DNA of 5,816 nucleotides from NCBI GenBank assembly GCA_003501385.1, contig DNPN01000254.1:1-5816 (forward strand), written 5' to 3'. Positions 1 through 5,727 of this stretch are shown in pieces. The DNA comes from Rhizobium sp. GTDB lineage: Bacteria; Pseudomonadota; Alphaproteobacteria; Rhizobiales; Rhizobiaceae. Numbering within the stretch: position 1 is the first letter of the stretch; every line of letters starts with the position of its first letter. Below the pieces are notes generated by a model, which made no database searches, was not told where the DNA came from, and saw only the letters and a list, made by a program, of their open reading frames with translations. The position numbers and the translations under genes were made by a program.

Positions 1-1167
1 TATCCGCTGGTGGTTCGCCCATCTTACGTTCTGGGTGGCCGCGCCATGCAGATCATCCATGATGAAAACATGCTGCAAACCTATCTGCTCGATACGGTTC
101 CGGGTCTGGTGCCAGAATCCATCAAGCAGCGGTATCCCAACGACAAGACGGGTCAGATCAACACCCTTCTCAGCAAGAACCCGCTGCTGTTTGATAGCTA
201 CCTCACCAATGCTATCGAAGTGGATGTGGATGCGCTGTGCGATGGCGAGAATGTCTTCGTATCGGGCATCATGGAGCATATCGAAGAAGCGGGTATCCAC
301 TCCGGTGACTCGGCTTGCTCGCTGCCATCGCGTTCCTTGAGCAAGGAAACCTTGGACGAGCTGGAACGCCAGACCGCCGCTATGGCCCGCGCCCTTAATG
401 TTGGCGGCTTGATGAACGTGCAATATGCCATCAAGGATGGCGTGATCTACGTTCTTGAAGTCAACCCACGCGCTTCGCGTACTGTTCCTTTCGTGGCCAA
501 GACCATTGGTGCACCGATTGCCAAGATTGCCGCCCGCATCATGGCTGGCGAAAAGCTGGATGCCGCCATTGCCGCCTATGGCAAAAAGCCGGACCCACGC
601 AATCTGACGCATATTGCCGTCAAGGAAGCCGTGTTCCCGTTTGCCCGCTTCCCCGGCGTGGATACGCTGCTGGGACCGGAAATGCGCTCAACCGGCGAAG
701 TCATTGGCCTTGACACCAACTTTGCTTTGGCCTTCGCCAAGAGCCAGCTGGGTGCAAGCGTTGAGCTGCCACGCGGTGGCACGGTGTTTGTGTCGGTGCG
801 TGATGATGACAAGGCCCGCGTGTTGCCTGCCATCAAGCTGTTGGTAGAGAATGGTTTCAAGGTTCTGGCAACAGGTGGCACACAGCGTTACCTCGCAGAA
901 CAAGGCATTGACGCCATCAAGATTAACAAGGTGCTGGAAGGTCGACCACACATCGAAGACGCCATCCGCAACCGTCAGGTCCAGCTGGTAATCAACACCA
1001 CCGATAGCAACAAGGCGATCTCGGATAGCAAGTCGCTGCGTCGTGCAGCGCTGATGCAGAAGGTGCCGTATTACACCACTATGGCCGGGGCTCTGGCCGC
1101 TGCTGAAGCCATTCAGGCTTTGAAGAATGGTCAGCTGGAAGTGCGTCCGCTGCAAAGCTATTTCTGA
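1..1167 (+). CDS. carB: Carbamoyl-phosphate synthase large subunit, C-terminal part (5' end outside window)
   Basis: The reading frame is open from base 1 and gives 388 visible residues, about the last third of a protein of roughly 1,100-1,160 residues. CarB makes carbamoyl phosphate from bicarbonate, ATP and glutamine-derived ammonia, with CarA, for arginine and pyrimidine synthesis in the cytoplasm. The fragment starts inside the second (carbamate-phosphorylating) ATP-grasp domain: PLVVRPSYVLGGRAM at residues 2-16, then EVDVDALCDGE, GIMEHIEEAGIHSGDSACSLP, and EVNPRASR at residues 153-160. From about residue 262 comes the MGS-like allosteric domain (FVSVRDDDKARV, ATGGT at 290-294, INTTDS at 331-336), the usual nucleotide effector region. 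Compared with E. coli CarB as I remember it, there is an insertion of about 20 residues near residues 27-55 (around VPGLVPESIKQRYPNDKTGQ); I believe this is normal in Rhizobiales. The gene ends in tandem stops TGA-TAA (1165-1170). The GTG at 10 is internal, not a start. Confidence 0.98.
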   Translation, partial: YPLVVRPSYVLGGRAMQIIHDENMLQTYLLDTVPGLVPESIKQRYPNDKTGQINTLLSKNPLLFDSYLTNAIEVDVDALCDGENVFVSGIMEHIEEAGIHSGDSACSLPSRSLSKETLDELERQTAAMARALNVGGLMNVQYAIKDGVIYVLEVNPRASRTVPFVAKTIGAPIAKIAARIMAGEKLDAAIAAYGKKPDPRNLTHIAVKEAVFPFARFPGVDTLLGPEMRSTGEVIGLDTNFALAFAKSQLGASVELPRGGTVFVSVRDDDKARVLPAIKLLVENGFKVLATGGTQRYLAEQGIDAIKINKVLEGRPHIEDAIRNRQVQLVINTTDSNKAISDSKSLRRAALMQKVPYYTTMAGALAAAEAIQALKNGQLEVRPLQSYF

Positions 1168-1193
1168 TAAGCAGAATTGATTTCTGTCATCCG

Positions 1194-1229
1194 ACACCGC
1201 GCGTCACCCCCGTGATGCGCGGTGTTTTT
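1194..1229 (+). terminator. Strong intrinsic terminator of carB
   Basis: A 14-bp stem begins 26 nt after the carB stop. The left arm is ACACCGCGCGTCAC (1194-1207), the loop is CCCC (1208-1211), and the right arm is GTGATGCGCGGTGT (1212-1225). There is one G-U wobble (1203/1216). A T-run at 1225-1229 follows directly. The GC-rich stem, four-base loop and U-tract are the classic rho-independent arrangement, so carB transcription should end here and greA needs its own promoter. Confidence 0.93.
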
Positions 1230-1245
1230 CTATTGAAAAACGAGA

Positions 1246-1290
1246 GTTTGTCGGGGAAAAGTGGAACCCGGCTTTCCCGAAAAGACAAAC
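1246..1290. repeat. Imperfect inverted repeat resembling a dispersed Rhizobiales intergenic (RIME-like) element
   Basis: GTTTGTC (1246-1252) pairs with GACAAAC (1284-1290), and GGGAA (1254-1258) pairs with TTCCC (1274-1278). A GAAAA bulge lies on the right arm (1279-1283), and the apical part is GTGGAACCCGGCT. The wording (AAAAGTGGAACCCGG, TTTCCCGAAAAGACAAAC) resembles the short palindromic elements scattered between genes of Rhizobium, Agrobacterium and relatives. That family assignment is from memory and was not checked. It carries no open reading frame and lies 19 nt after the carB terminator U-run. Confidence 0.55.
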
Positions 1291-1304
1291 GAAAACAATT
1301 AAAT

Positions 1305-1345
1305 CTAGAATCTGTCAGGTTCAATCTGAACCTGACAGATTCTAG
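1305..1345. repeat. Perfect 19-bp-arm inverted repeat with 3-nt centre
   Basis: The left arm CTAGAATCTGTCAGGTTCA (1305-1323) is exactly reverse-complementary to the right arm (1327-1345), separated only by ATC. It starts 14 nt after the RIME-like repeat, so the two may form one composite mobile or dispersed element. No T-run follows on the plus strand. On the minus strand the bases after it are AT-rich (ATTTAATTGTTTTCG), so a terminator for antisense transcripts is possible. A double operator or RNA-processing hairpin is also possible. The structure is certain; its function is unknown. Confidence 0.9.
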
Positions 1346-1395
1346 GCGAAGCGGCTTGTAAAAGCAGCAATTCGAAATATCTGGAAATTGCCTGT

Positions 1396-1411
1396 CATAA
1401 TCTGCTATAGT
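1396..1411 (+). promoter_or_regulatory. Possible greA promoter -10 region
   Basis: Two -10-like hexamers occur here: CATAAT (1396-1401) and CTATAG/TATAGT (1405-1411). The second resembles the CTATAT-like -10 of rhizobial housekeeping promoters. No convincing -35 lies at the right spacing; TTGCCT at 1388-1393 is too close. A promoter between the carB terminator and greA is expected, so this is the best candidate, weakly supported. It would put the transcript start near 1412-1418, giving a leader of about 95-100 nt. Confidence 0.3.
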
Positions 1412-1433
1412 CATCTGAGTTTGATTTGTGGCT

Positions 1434-1470
1434 GGTTCCGTAGCTTTGCTTCGGGACCTGTTTTATTTTC
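1434..1470 (+). promoter_or_regulatory. greA leader hairpin with U-rich tail (attenuator-like)
   Basis: GGTTCCG (1434-1440) pairs with CGGGACC (1452-1458), with one U-G wobble. Inside it, AGC (1442-1444) pairs with GCT (1448-1450) around TTT, separated from the outer stem by a U-U mismatch. The next bases are TGTTTTATTTTC (1459-1470), a U-rich tail like that of an intrinsic terminator. It sits between the likely promoter and the greA start, so it could end some transcripts early. The E. coli greA leader is known to give short terminated RNAs (GraL), which makes an analogous role reasonable but unproven here. Confidence 0.55.
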
Positions 1471-1511
1471 ATGTCCACGCCATGCGGACGTGAAAGGTGA
1501 AGGAAGAGGAC

Positions 1512-1988
1512 ATGGTTGAAAAGGTACCGATGACACAGAGCGGCTTCTCCAAGCTTCAGGAGGAATTGCGCTGGCGTCAACAAGAAGAACGTCCTCGGAT
1601 CATTGAGGCGATTTCTGAAGCGCGCGCCCATGGCGACCTGTCAGAAAATGCTGAATATCATGCTGCCAAAGAGGCCCAGAGCCACAATGAAGGCCGCATC
1701 TCGGAACTGGAAGATCTGACGGCCCGCGCCGAAGTGATCGACCTGTCGAAGATGTCCGGCACCAAGATCAAGTTTGGCGCAACCGTCAAGCTGGTGGACG
1801 AAGACACTGAAGAAGAAAAGAGCTACCAGATCGTTGGCGATCAGGAAGCCGATGTGAAGGCTGGCCGCATCTCGATCTCTTCCCCCATTGCCCGCGCCAT
1901 GATTGGCAAGGAAGTGGGTGATAGCATTGAAGTTGTCGCTCCCGGCGGCTCCAAGGCCTATGAAGTGATTGCGGTGAATTGGGGTTAA
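1512..1988 (+). CDS. greA: Transcription elongation factor GreA
   Basis: The product has 158 residues, the normal GreA length. GreA enters the RNA polymerase secondary channel and stimulates cleavage of backtracked RNA, rescuing stalled complexes. The N-terminal half (about residues 1-76) is the antiparallel coiled coil, with the tip signature ARAHGDLSENAEYHAAKE; D42 and E45 match the acidic tip residues that hold the catalytic metal. The C-terminal half is the FKBP-like polymerase-binding domain, with IKFGATVKL, YQIVGDQEAD, ISSPIARAMIGKEVGD and APGGSKAYEV. The start is ATG 1512, giving MVEKVPMTQ as in relatives, with AGGA at 1501-1504 spaced 7 nt. The GTG at 1497 is in frame but would place the Shine-Dalgarno sequence inside the gene. 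greA has a structured leader upstream and runs 13 nt ahead of the glycosyltransferase gene. Confidence 0.97.
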   Translation: MVEKVPMTQSGFSKLQEELRWRQQEERPRIIEAISEARAHGDLSENAEYHAAKEAQSHNEGRISELEDLTARAEVIDLSKMSGTKIKFGATVKLVDEDTEEEKSYQIVGDQEADVKAGRISISSPIARAMIGKEVGDSIEVVAPGGSKAYEVIAVNWG

Positions 1989-2001
1989 GCCAATTTCCAC
2001 C

Positions 2002-3060
2002 GTGGTCTCTTTGCGCACCATTGTGGTGATCGCGCCCAATTTCAAAAAGCGTTTGTCCGGCGTCACCTCTACTCTGGTTCAATTGATTCCAGAGCACAGG
2101 CGACGCGGACTGGGCATTGCCACGCTTGGCCCCGGCCTGCCGGATGACATGCCCGCCATGTCATTCTGGCAGCTGCCGCTGCTATGGGCGCGACCTTTGA
2201 ATGCTACGCACCGCGTTTGGCATGCCCGCCGCAACAATGAAATGCTGATGGGCCTGATTCTGCGCGACGTGCTGCGCATGCCACTAAAACTGCTGTTTAC
2301 CTCGGCAGCCCAGCGCCATCACTCAGGCTACACCCGTTGGCTGATCTCGAAAATGGATGCCGTGGTGGCCACCAGTGGCAAATCCGGCTCCTATCTCAAG
2401 GTGCCGCATACCGTGATTCGTCACGGCATTGATCTGGTGCGGTTTCACCCGCCAACCAATGAGGATGATACCATTGTCGCCACAGGCCTGCCCGGTCGCT
2501 ATCTGATTGGTTGCTTTGGCCGTGTACGCCACCAAAAAGGCACCGACCTGTTTGTGCGGGCCATGATTGAGCTTTTGCCGCACCATCCAGACTGGACTGC
2601 CGTGGTGTCTGGCCGTGTCACCGCCGAACATGCAAGCTTTGCTGATCAGCTCAAGGCAGATGTGGCGGCGGCTGGCCTTTCAGAGCGGATCATCTTTCTC
2701 GGTGAAGTTCCCGACATCAAGCCGTGGTATCGCCGTCTCACACTCTATGTTGCGCCCTCGCGCAATGAGGGCTTTGGCCTGACACCGTTGGAAGCCATGG
2801 CTTCACAAACCGCCGTTGTTGCCTCCGATGCCGGAGCTTATGCCGAATTGATTGCTGAAGGGGAAACCGGCTCTGTGGTACCCGCAGGCGATTATGACGC
2901 CTTGCGCAATGCCATTGCACCCTATCTGGCCGATTATCAGCTTGCCCTGCGCCATGGAGAGGCAGGCTTAAAACATGTGCATGAACACTTTGCCTTGGCG
3001 GGCGAAGCACAGGCGCTTGAGGGTATTTATCAAAATCTGCTGGGACTGGAAAAGCTCTAA
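2002..3060 (+). CDS. lpsB: LPS core glycosyltransferase, GT4 family (LpsB/LpcC-type mannosyltransferase)
   Basis: The 352-residue GT-B protein matches, from memory, the rhizobial LpsB/LpcC family, which adds a core sugar (mannose in R. leguminosarum LpcC) to the inner lipopolysaccharide core at the cytoplasmic face of the inner membrane. No signal peptide or membrane segment is visible. The N-terminal acceptor domain has VIAPNFKKRLSGVTSTLVQLIP (residues 9-30) and WHARRNNEML, then LRDVLRMPLKLLFTSAAQR. The C-terminal nucleotide-sugar domain has GCFGRVRHQKGTDLF (K179) and the E-x7-E motif (E256 to E264) within NEGFGLTPLEAMAS, followed by VVASDAGAYAELI. The GTG start at 2002 gives an N-terminus of family-like length. 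Its Shine-Dalgarno sequence is poor, so TTG 2011 or GTG 2023/2026 cannot be excluded; translation may depend on coupling to greA, 13 nt upstream. The stop overlaps the stop of the convergent lrp gene. The exact sugar is inferred from relatives. Confidence 0.87.
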   Translation: MVSLRTIVVIAPNFKKRLSGVTSTLVQLIPEHRRRGLGIATLGPGLPDDMPAMSFWQLPLLWARPLNATHRVWHARRNNEMLMGLILRDVLRMPLKLLFTSAAQRHHSGYTRWLISKMDAVVATSGKSGSYLKVPHTVIRHGIDLVRFHPPTNEDDTIVATGLPGRYLIGCFGRVRHQKGTDLFVRAMIELLPHHPDWTAVVSGRVTAEHASFADQLKADVAAAGLSERIIFLGEVPDIKPWYRRLTLYVAPSRNEGFGLTPLEAMASQTAVVASDAGAYAELIAEGETGSVVPAGDYDALRNAIAPYLADYQLALRHGEAGLKHVHEHFALAGEAQALEGIYQNLLGLEKL

Positions 3061-3524
3061 ATTTCCAACTGCCCCAGATGTTTGATCTGGCGAATGGTCA
3101 GCATGGTGCGCACCGTATCCACATGTTCATTGCTGGTCAGGGTCTCAATCACAAAATCCTGAAATGCAGTGAGATTTTCAGCCACGCATTGCAGCAGAAA
3201 ATCACTCTCACCATTCACCATCCATGCCTGACGCACCAGAGGCCATTGATTGGTGCTGGCGGCAAAGGCCTTGAGATTGGCATCGGACTGATGCTTCAGC
3301 CCCACCATGCAAAACGCCACCAGATCAAAGCCCAGCTTGGGACCATTCAGCAGCGCGTGATAGCCTTGAATAATGCCGGATTCTTCCAGCTTGCGCACCC
3401 GGCGCAAACAGGGCGGCGCTGAAATGCCAACGCGCTCCGACAGCTCCACATTGGTCATGCGGCCATCGCGTTGCAGTTCGCGGAGAATTTTTATGTCGAT
3501 AGCATCCAGTTCAGCACGAAACAC
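3057..3524 (-). CDS. Lrp/AsnC family transcriptional regulator
   Basis: The protein has 155 residues, typical for the Lrp/AsnC family of small DNA-binding regulators that form dimers and higher oligomers and often sense amino acids. The N-terminal winged helix-turn-helix has LDAIDIKILRELQRDGRMTN (residues 6-25) and VELSERVGISAPPCLRRVRKLEESGII (residues 26-52). The C-terminal RAM (AsnC_trans_reg) ligand domain follows from about residue 65, with VAFCMVGLKH, VNGESDFLLQCV and TLTSNEHVDTVRTMLTIRQIKH. The GTG start at 3524 is preceded on the minus strand by AAGGGTGA, 6 nt away. The gene is divergent from trxB (233 nt between starts) and its stop (TAG, 3059-3057) overlaps the lpsB stop. The ligand and targets cannot be read from sequence; self-regulation and control of trxB are reasonable possibilities because of the shared intergenic region. 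Confidence 0.94.
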   Translation of the reverse strand: MFRAELDAIDIKILRELQRDGRMTNVELSERVGISAPPCLRRVRKLEESGIIQGYHALLNGPKLGFDLVAFCMVGLKHQSDANLKAFAASTNQWPLVRQAWMVNGESDFLLQCVAENLTAFQDFVIETLTSNEHVDTVRTMLTIRQIKHLGQLEI

Positions 3525-3557
3525 CAGCGATCACCCTTTTATCTTCGTCTTCTCAGG

Positions 3558-3586
3558 GTTATGACGCCAGCCACGCATCTGCGCAA
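3558..3586 (-). promoter_or_regulatory. Candidate promoter of the lrp-family gene
   Basis: Read on the minus strand, TTGCGC (3586-3581) is followed after 17 nt by CATAAC (3563-3558). These are acceptable -35 and -10 hexamers at ideal spacing, with the -10 34 nt upstream of the GTG start. This is prediction by eye only. Confidence 0.4.
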
Positions 3587-3629
3587 CAATATGTCGCCTT
3601 CGCGCATAAAAATTACGGTGGATTGAATT

Positions 3630-3650
3630 GCCTTGTTATTAACGCAAGGC
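3630..3650. repeat. Inverted repeat between the divergent lrp and trxB promoters
   Basis: GCCTTG (3630-3635) and CAAGGC (3645-3650) form exact arms around a 9-bp AT-rich centre (TTATTAACG). It lies between the two candidate promoters and just upstream of the proposed trxB -35, a usual place for an operator. The arms with an AT-rich middle would suit a dimeric regulator; the divergent Lrp-family protein is the obvious candidate, but no binding site was recognised with certainty. Confidence 0.5.
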
Positions 3651-3655
3651 TGCCC

Positions 3656-3683
3656 TTGATAAAATGCATAGAGCCTTCATAAA
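3656..3683 (+). promoter_or_regulatory. Candidate trxB promoter
   Basis: TTGATA (3656-3661) resembles the -35 consensus (5 of 6). CATAAA (3678-3683) follows after 16 nt as a weaker -10 (4 of 6). A transcript from about 3690 would have a leader of roughly 68 nt. An alternative -10, CTATAT (3712-3717), is closer to the rhizobial consensus but has no good -35 at 16-18 nt. Confidence 0.4.
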
Positions 3684-3757
3684 TAAACGAAGAAAAGGCG
3701 AGGCAGGCATCCTATATGCCAACTCTATCGCGTCCCTCGCCACTGAAAGGAACTGAC

Positions 3758-4732
3758 ATGTCCGCCCGCCATACCAAAGTGCTGATCATTGGCTCCGGCC
3801 CTGCCGGCTATACCGCCGCCATTTACGCCGCTCGCGCCATGCTGAAGCCGGTGCTGATTGCGGGCATGGAACAGGGTGGCCAGTTGATGATCACCACCGA
3901 TGTTGAAAACTATCCCGGCTTTGGTGATCCGATCCAAGGCCCGTGGTTGATGGAGCAGATGCTCAAGCAGGCCACCCATGTTGGCACCGAGATTGTCAAT
4001 GACCTGGTGACCGAAGTCGACATGACGCGCCGCCCTTTCACCGTCAACACGGATAGCGGCACTGTCTGGACTGCGGATACGCTGATTATCTGCACCGGGG
4101 CCAAGGCCAAGTGGCTGGGCATCGAGAGCGAACAGCATTTTCAGGGCTTTGGCGTCTCAGCCTGCGCCACTTGCGATGGCTTTTTCTATCGCAACAAGGA
4201 TGTGATTGTGGTCGGCGGCGGCAATTCGGCGGTGGAAGAAGCCCTGTACCTGTCGCATATCGCCAAGACTGTTACCGTTGTGCATCGCCGCGACAGCTTC
4301 CGCTCGGAAAAAATCCTGCAAGAGCGTTTGTTTGCCAAGGAAAACGTCAAGGTGGTCTGGAACTCGGTGGTGGATGAAGTCACTGGCACGCCAGCCAAGC
4401 ACCCCATGCCGCCATCCGTTACGGGCGTGAAGCTGAAGAATATCGAGACCAATGCCGTGACCGAGATGCCGATTGATGGCGTGTTTGTGGCCATTGGCCA
4501 TGCACCTGCCGTTGAACTGTTCAAGGACAAGCTGAAGCTGAAACCCAATGGCTATCTGTGGACCGCCCCCGATTCGACCGCCACCGATGTGCCCGGCGTG
4601 TTTGCTGCGGGCGACGTGACCGACGATGTCTATCGTCAGGCCATCACCGCTGCCGGAATGGGCTGCATGGCCGCTCTGGAAGCCGAACGTTATCTTGCCG
4701 TGGCCGATGCCCCGGCCCAAGCCGCGGAGTAA
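3758..4732 (+). CDS. trxB: Thioredoxin reductase (NADPH, FAD-dependent)
   Basis: The 324-residue protein has the usual length for a low-molecular-weight bacterial thioredoxin reductase, a cytoplasmic FAD homodimer that passes electrons from NADPH to thioredoxin. The FAD Rossmann motif GSGPAGYTAAIYAARA begins at residue 12. The redox-active disulfide is C136-A-T-C139 in ACATCDGFFYR. The NADPH-binding GGGNSA is at residues 153-158, and the basic HRRDSFR at 176-182 is the usual NADPH-phosphate contact. The second FAD motif GVFAAGDVTDDVYRQAITAAGMG spans about 280-302. ATG 3758 is chosen because AAAGGA (3746-3751) lies 6 nt upstream and MSARHTKVLIIGSGPAG is a normal N-terminus; the in-frame ATG at 3716 lies upstream of this site. 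The stop is 4 nt before the LysR gene, so both are very likely on one mRNA. Confidence 0.98.
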   Translation: MSARHTKVLIIGSGPAGYTAAIYAARAMLKPVLIAGMEQGGQLMITTDVENYPGFGDPIQGPWLMEQMLKQATHVGTEIVNDLVTEVDMTRRPFTVNTDSGTVWTADTLIICTGAKAKWLGIESEQHFQGFGVSACATCDGFFYRNKDVIVVGGGNSAVEEALYLSHIAKTVTVVHRRDSFRSEKILQERLFAKENVKVVWNSVVDEVTGTPAKHPMPPSVTGVKLKNIETNAVTEMPIDGVFVAIGHAPAVELFKDKLKLKPNGYLWTAPDSTATDVPGVFAAGDVTDDVYRQAITAAGMGCMAALEAERYLAVADAPAQAAE

Positions 4733-4736
4733 GAGC

Positions 4737-5654
4737 ATGATGCGAGGGGGCAGCAATATCCCGCTGGATTGGGACAAGTTGCGGATTTTCCATGCCGCAG
4801 CCGAAGCCGGGTCCTTTACTCATGCGGCGGACAAACTGCACCTCTCGCAATCGGCCATCAGCCGTCAGGTGAGCGCGCTGGAACAGGATGTGGGGGTAAA
4901 GCTGTTTCACCGCCACGCCCGTGGTCTGATTCTCACCGAGCAAGGCGAATTGCTCTATCGCACCGCCCATGATGTGCTGCTGAAGCTGGAAACAGTGAAA
5001 ATGCAGCTGACGGAAACGACCGACAAGCCGAGCGGCAAGCTGCGCGTGACCACCACCGTGGGCCTCGGACAAGGCTGGTTGACCGACAAGGTGCAGGAAT
5101 TCCTGCAACTCTATCCCGATATGCAAATCCAGCTCATTCTCGACAACGAAGAGCTGGATGTGAACATGCGTCAGGCCGATTGCGCCATTCGCCTGCGCCA
5201 GCCGCAGCAATCGGACCTGATCCAGCGCAAGCTGTTTACGGTGCACATGCACGTTTACGCGGCACCGTCCTACATCAACCGCTATGGCGAGCCGCAGACC
5301 ATTGAAGATCTCGATACGCACCGCATCATTTCCTTCGGTGAGCCCGCGCCCAATTACCTGCTGGATGTGAACTGGCTGGAAGTGGCAGGGCGCTCGTCCG
5401 ACAATCGTCGCATTCCGCATCTGCAAATCAACAGCCAGACCTCGATCAAGCGCGCCTGCCTGTTGGGAATCGGCATCGCCTGCTTGCCGGATTATATCGT
5501 TGGCCGCGATCCGGGCCTGATTCAGCTGCCGATCAATGCCGATGTGCCGTCATTTGACACCTACTTCTGCTATCCGGATGAGATGAAAAATGCAGCGAAG
5601 CTAAAAGTTTTTCGTGATTTTATTGTCGCAAAGGCGCGAAACTGGAGCTTCTAA
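4737..5654 (+). CDS. LysR-type transcriptional regulator, VtlR/LsrB-like
   Basis: This is a 305-residue LysR regulator. The winged helix-turn-helix covers about residues 10-70 (LDWDKLRIFHAAAEAGSFTH, LHLSQSAISRQVSALEQDVGVKLFHR). The effector-binding domain begins near residue 98 (GKLRVTTTVGLGQGWL) and runs to the end. From memory it closely matches LsrB of S. meliloti and VtlR of Brucella/Agrobacterium, which affect LPS and symbiosis or virulence, redox response and AbcR small RNAs. Its place after trxB supports that identity. The start is ATG 4737 (or 4740), with GGAG at 4726-4729 inside the end of trxB, 7 nt upstream; the long open upstream extension from 4626 overlaps trxB and is rejected. 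The four cysteines are C149, C241, C249 and C278, all in the effector domain. The 4-nt gap makes co-transcription and translational coupling with trxB likely. Confidence 0.93.
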   Translation: MMRGGSNIPLDWDKLRIFHAAAEAGSFTHAADKLHLSQSAISRQVSALEQDVGVKLFHRHARGLILTEQGELLYRTAHDVLLKLETVKMQLTETTDKPSGKLRVTTTVGLGQGWLTDKVQEFLQLYPDMQIQLILDNEELDVNMRQADCAIRLRQPQQSDLIQRKLFTVHMHVYAAPSYINRYGEPQTIEDLDTHRIISFGEPAPNYLLDVNWLEVAGRSSDNRRIPHLQINSQTSIKRACLLGIGIACLPDYIVGRDPGLIQLPINADVPSFDTYFCYPDEMKNAAKLKVFRDFIVAKARNWSF

Positions 5655-5683
5655 CCAGACTGCGCTTACAATCAAGAATTGGT

Positions 5684-5727
5684 CAATGCCTCTGAAAAAC
5701 ATGGGATTTTCGCCAGCCGAGGCATTG
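5684..5727 (+). terminator. Hairpin after the LysR gene, possible weak terminator
   Basis: CAATGCCTC (5684-5692) is exactly complementary to GAGGCATTG (5719-5727). Inside the 26-nt loop, GAAAA (5694-5698) can pair with TTTTC (5707-5711). It lies 29 nt after the stop. Only TT-G follows, not a proper U-run, so rho-independent termination would be weak; an mRNA 3'-end stabiliser or processing site is equally possible. Confidence 0.45.

Noticed and set aside
10..12. GTG as a true carB start
   Set aside because: The frame is open to base 1 and the upstream residues YPL continue the conserved ATP-grasp motif, so the gene is cut by the window edge.
688..1197. Open frame of 169 codons on the minus strand, opposite carB
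   Set aside because: It lies opposite a clearly coding carB frame with conserved motifs; its translation shows no recognisable domain.
1305..1345. Perfect inverted repeat as the carB terminator
   Set aside because: No T-run follows on the plus strand, and a much better terminator lies at 1194-1229.
1641..2066. Open frame of 141 codons on the minus strand across the greA-lpsB junction
   Set aside because: It overlaps two convincing genes, has no recognisable domain and no supporting promoter was seen.
3716..3757. Upstream in-frame ATG as trxB start
   Set aside because: It would add 14 residues not seen in the family, and the good Shine-Dalgarno sequence at 3746-3751 serves ATG 3758.
4626..4736. 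N-terminal extension of the LysR gene inside trxB
   Set aside because: The extension is Pro/Trp-rich trxB sequence read out of frame; the helix-turn-helix begins normally from ATG 4737 with its own ribosome-binding site.
4157..4777. Open frame of 206 codons on the minus strand, opposite trxB
   Set aside because: It is opposite the catalytic and NADPH-binding parts of trxB; Gly/His-rich antisense reading with no domain.
4644..5426. Open frame of 260 codons on the minus strand, opposite trxB and the LysR gene
   Set aside because: It spans the junction of two well-supported plus-strand genes; the composition (His-, Gln- and Leu-rich) is that of an antisense shadow, with no domain seen.
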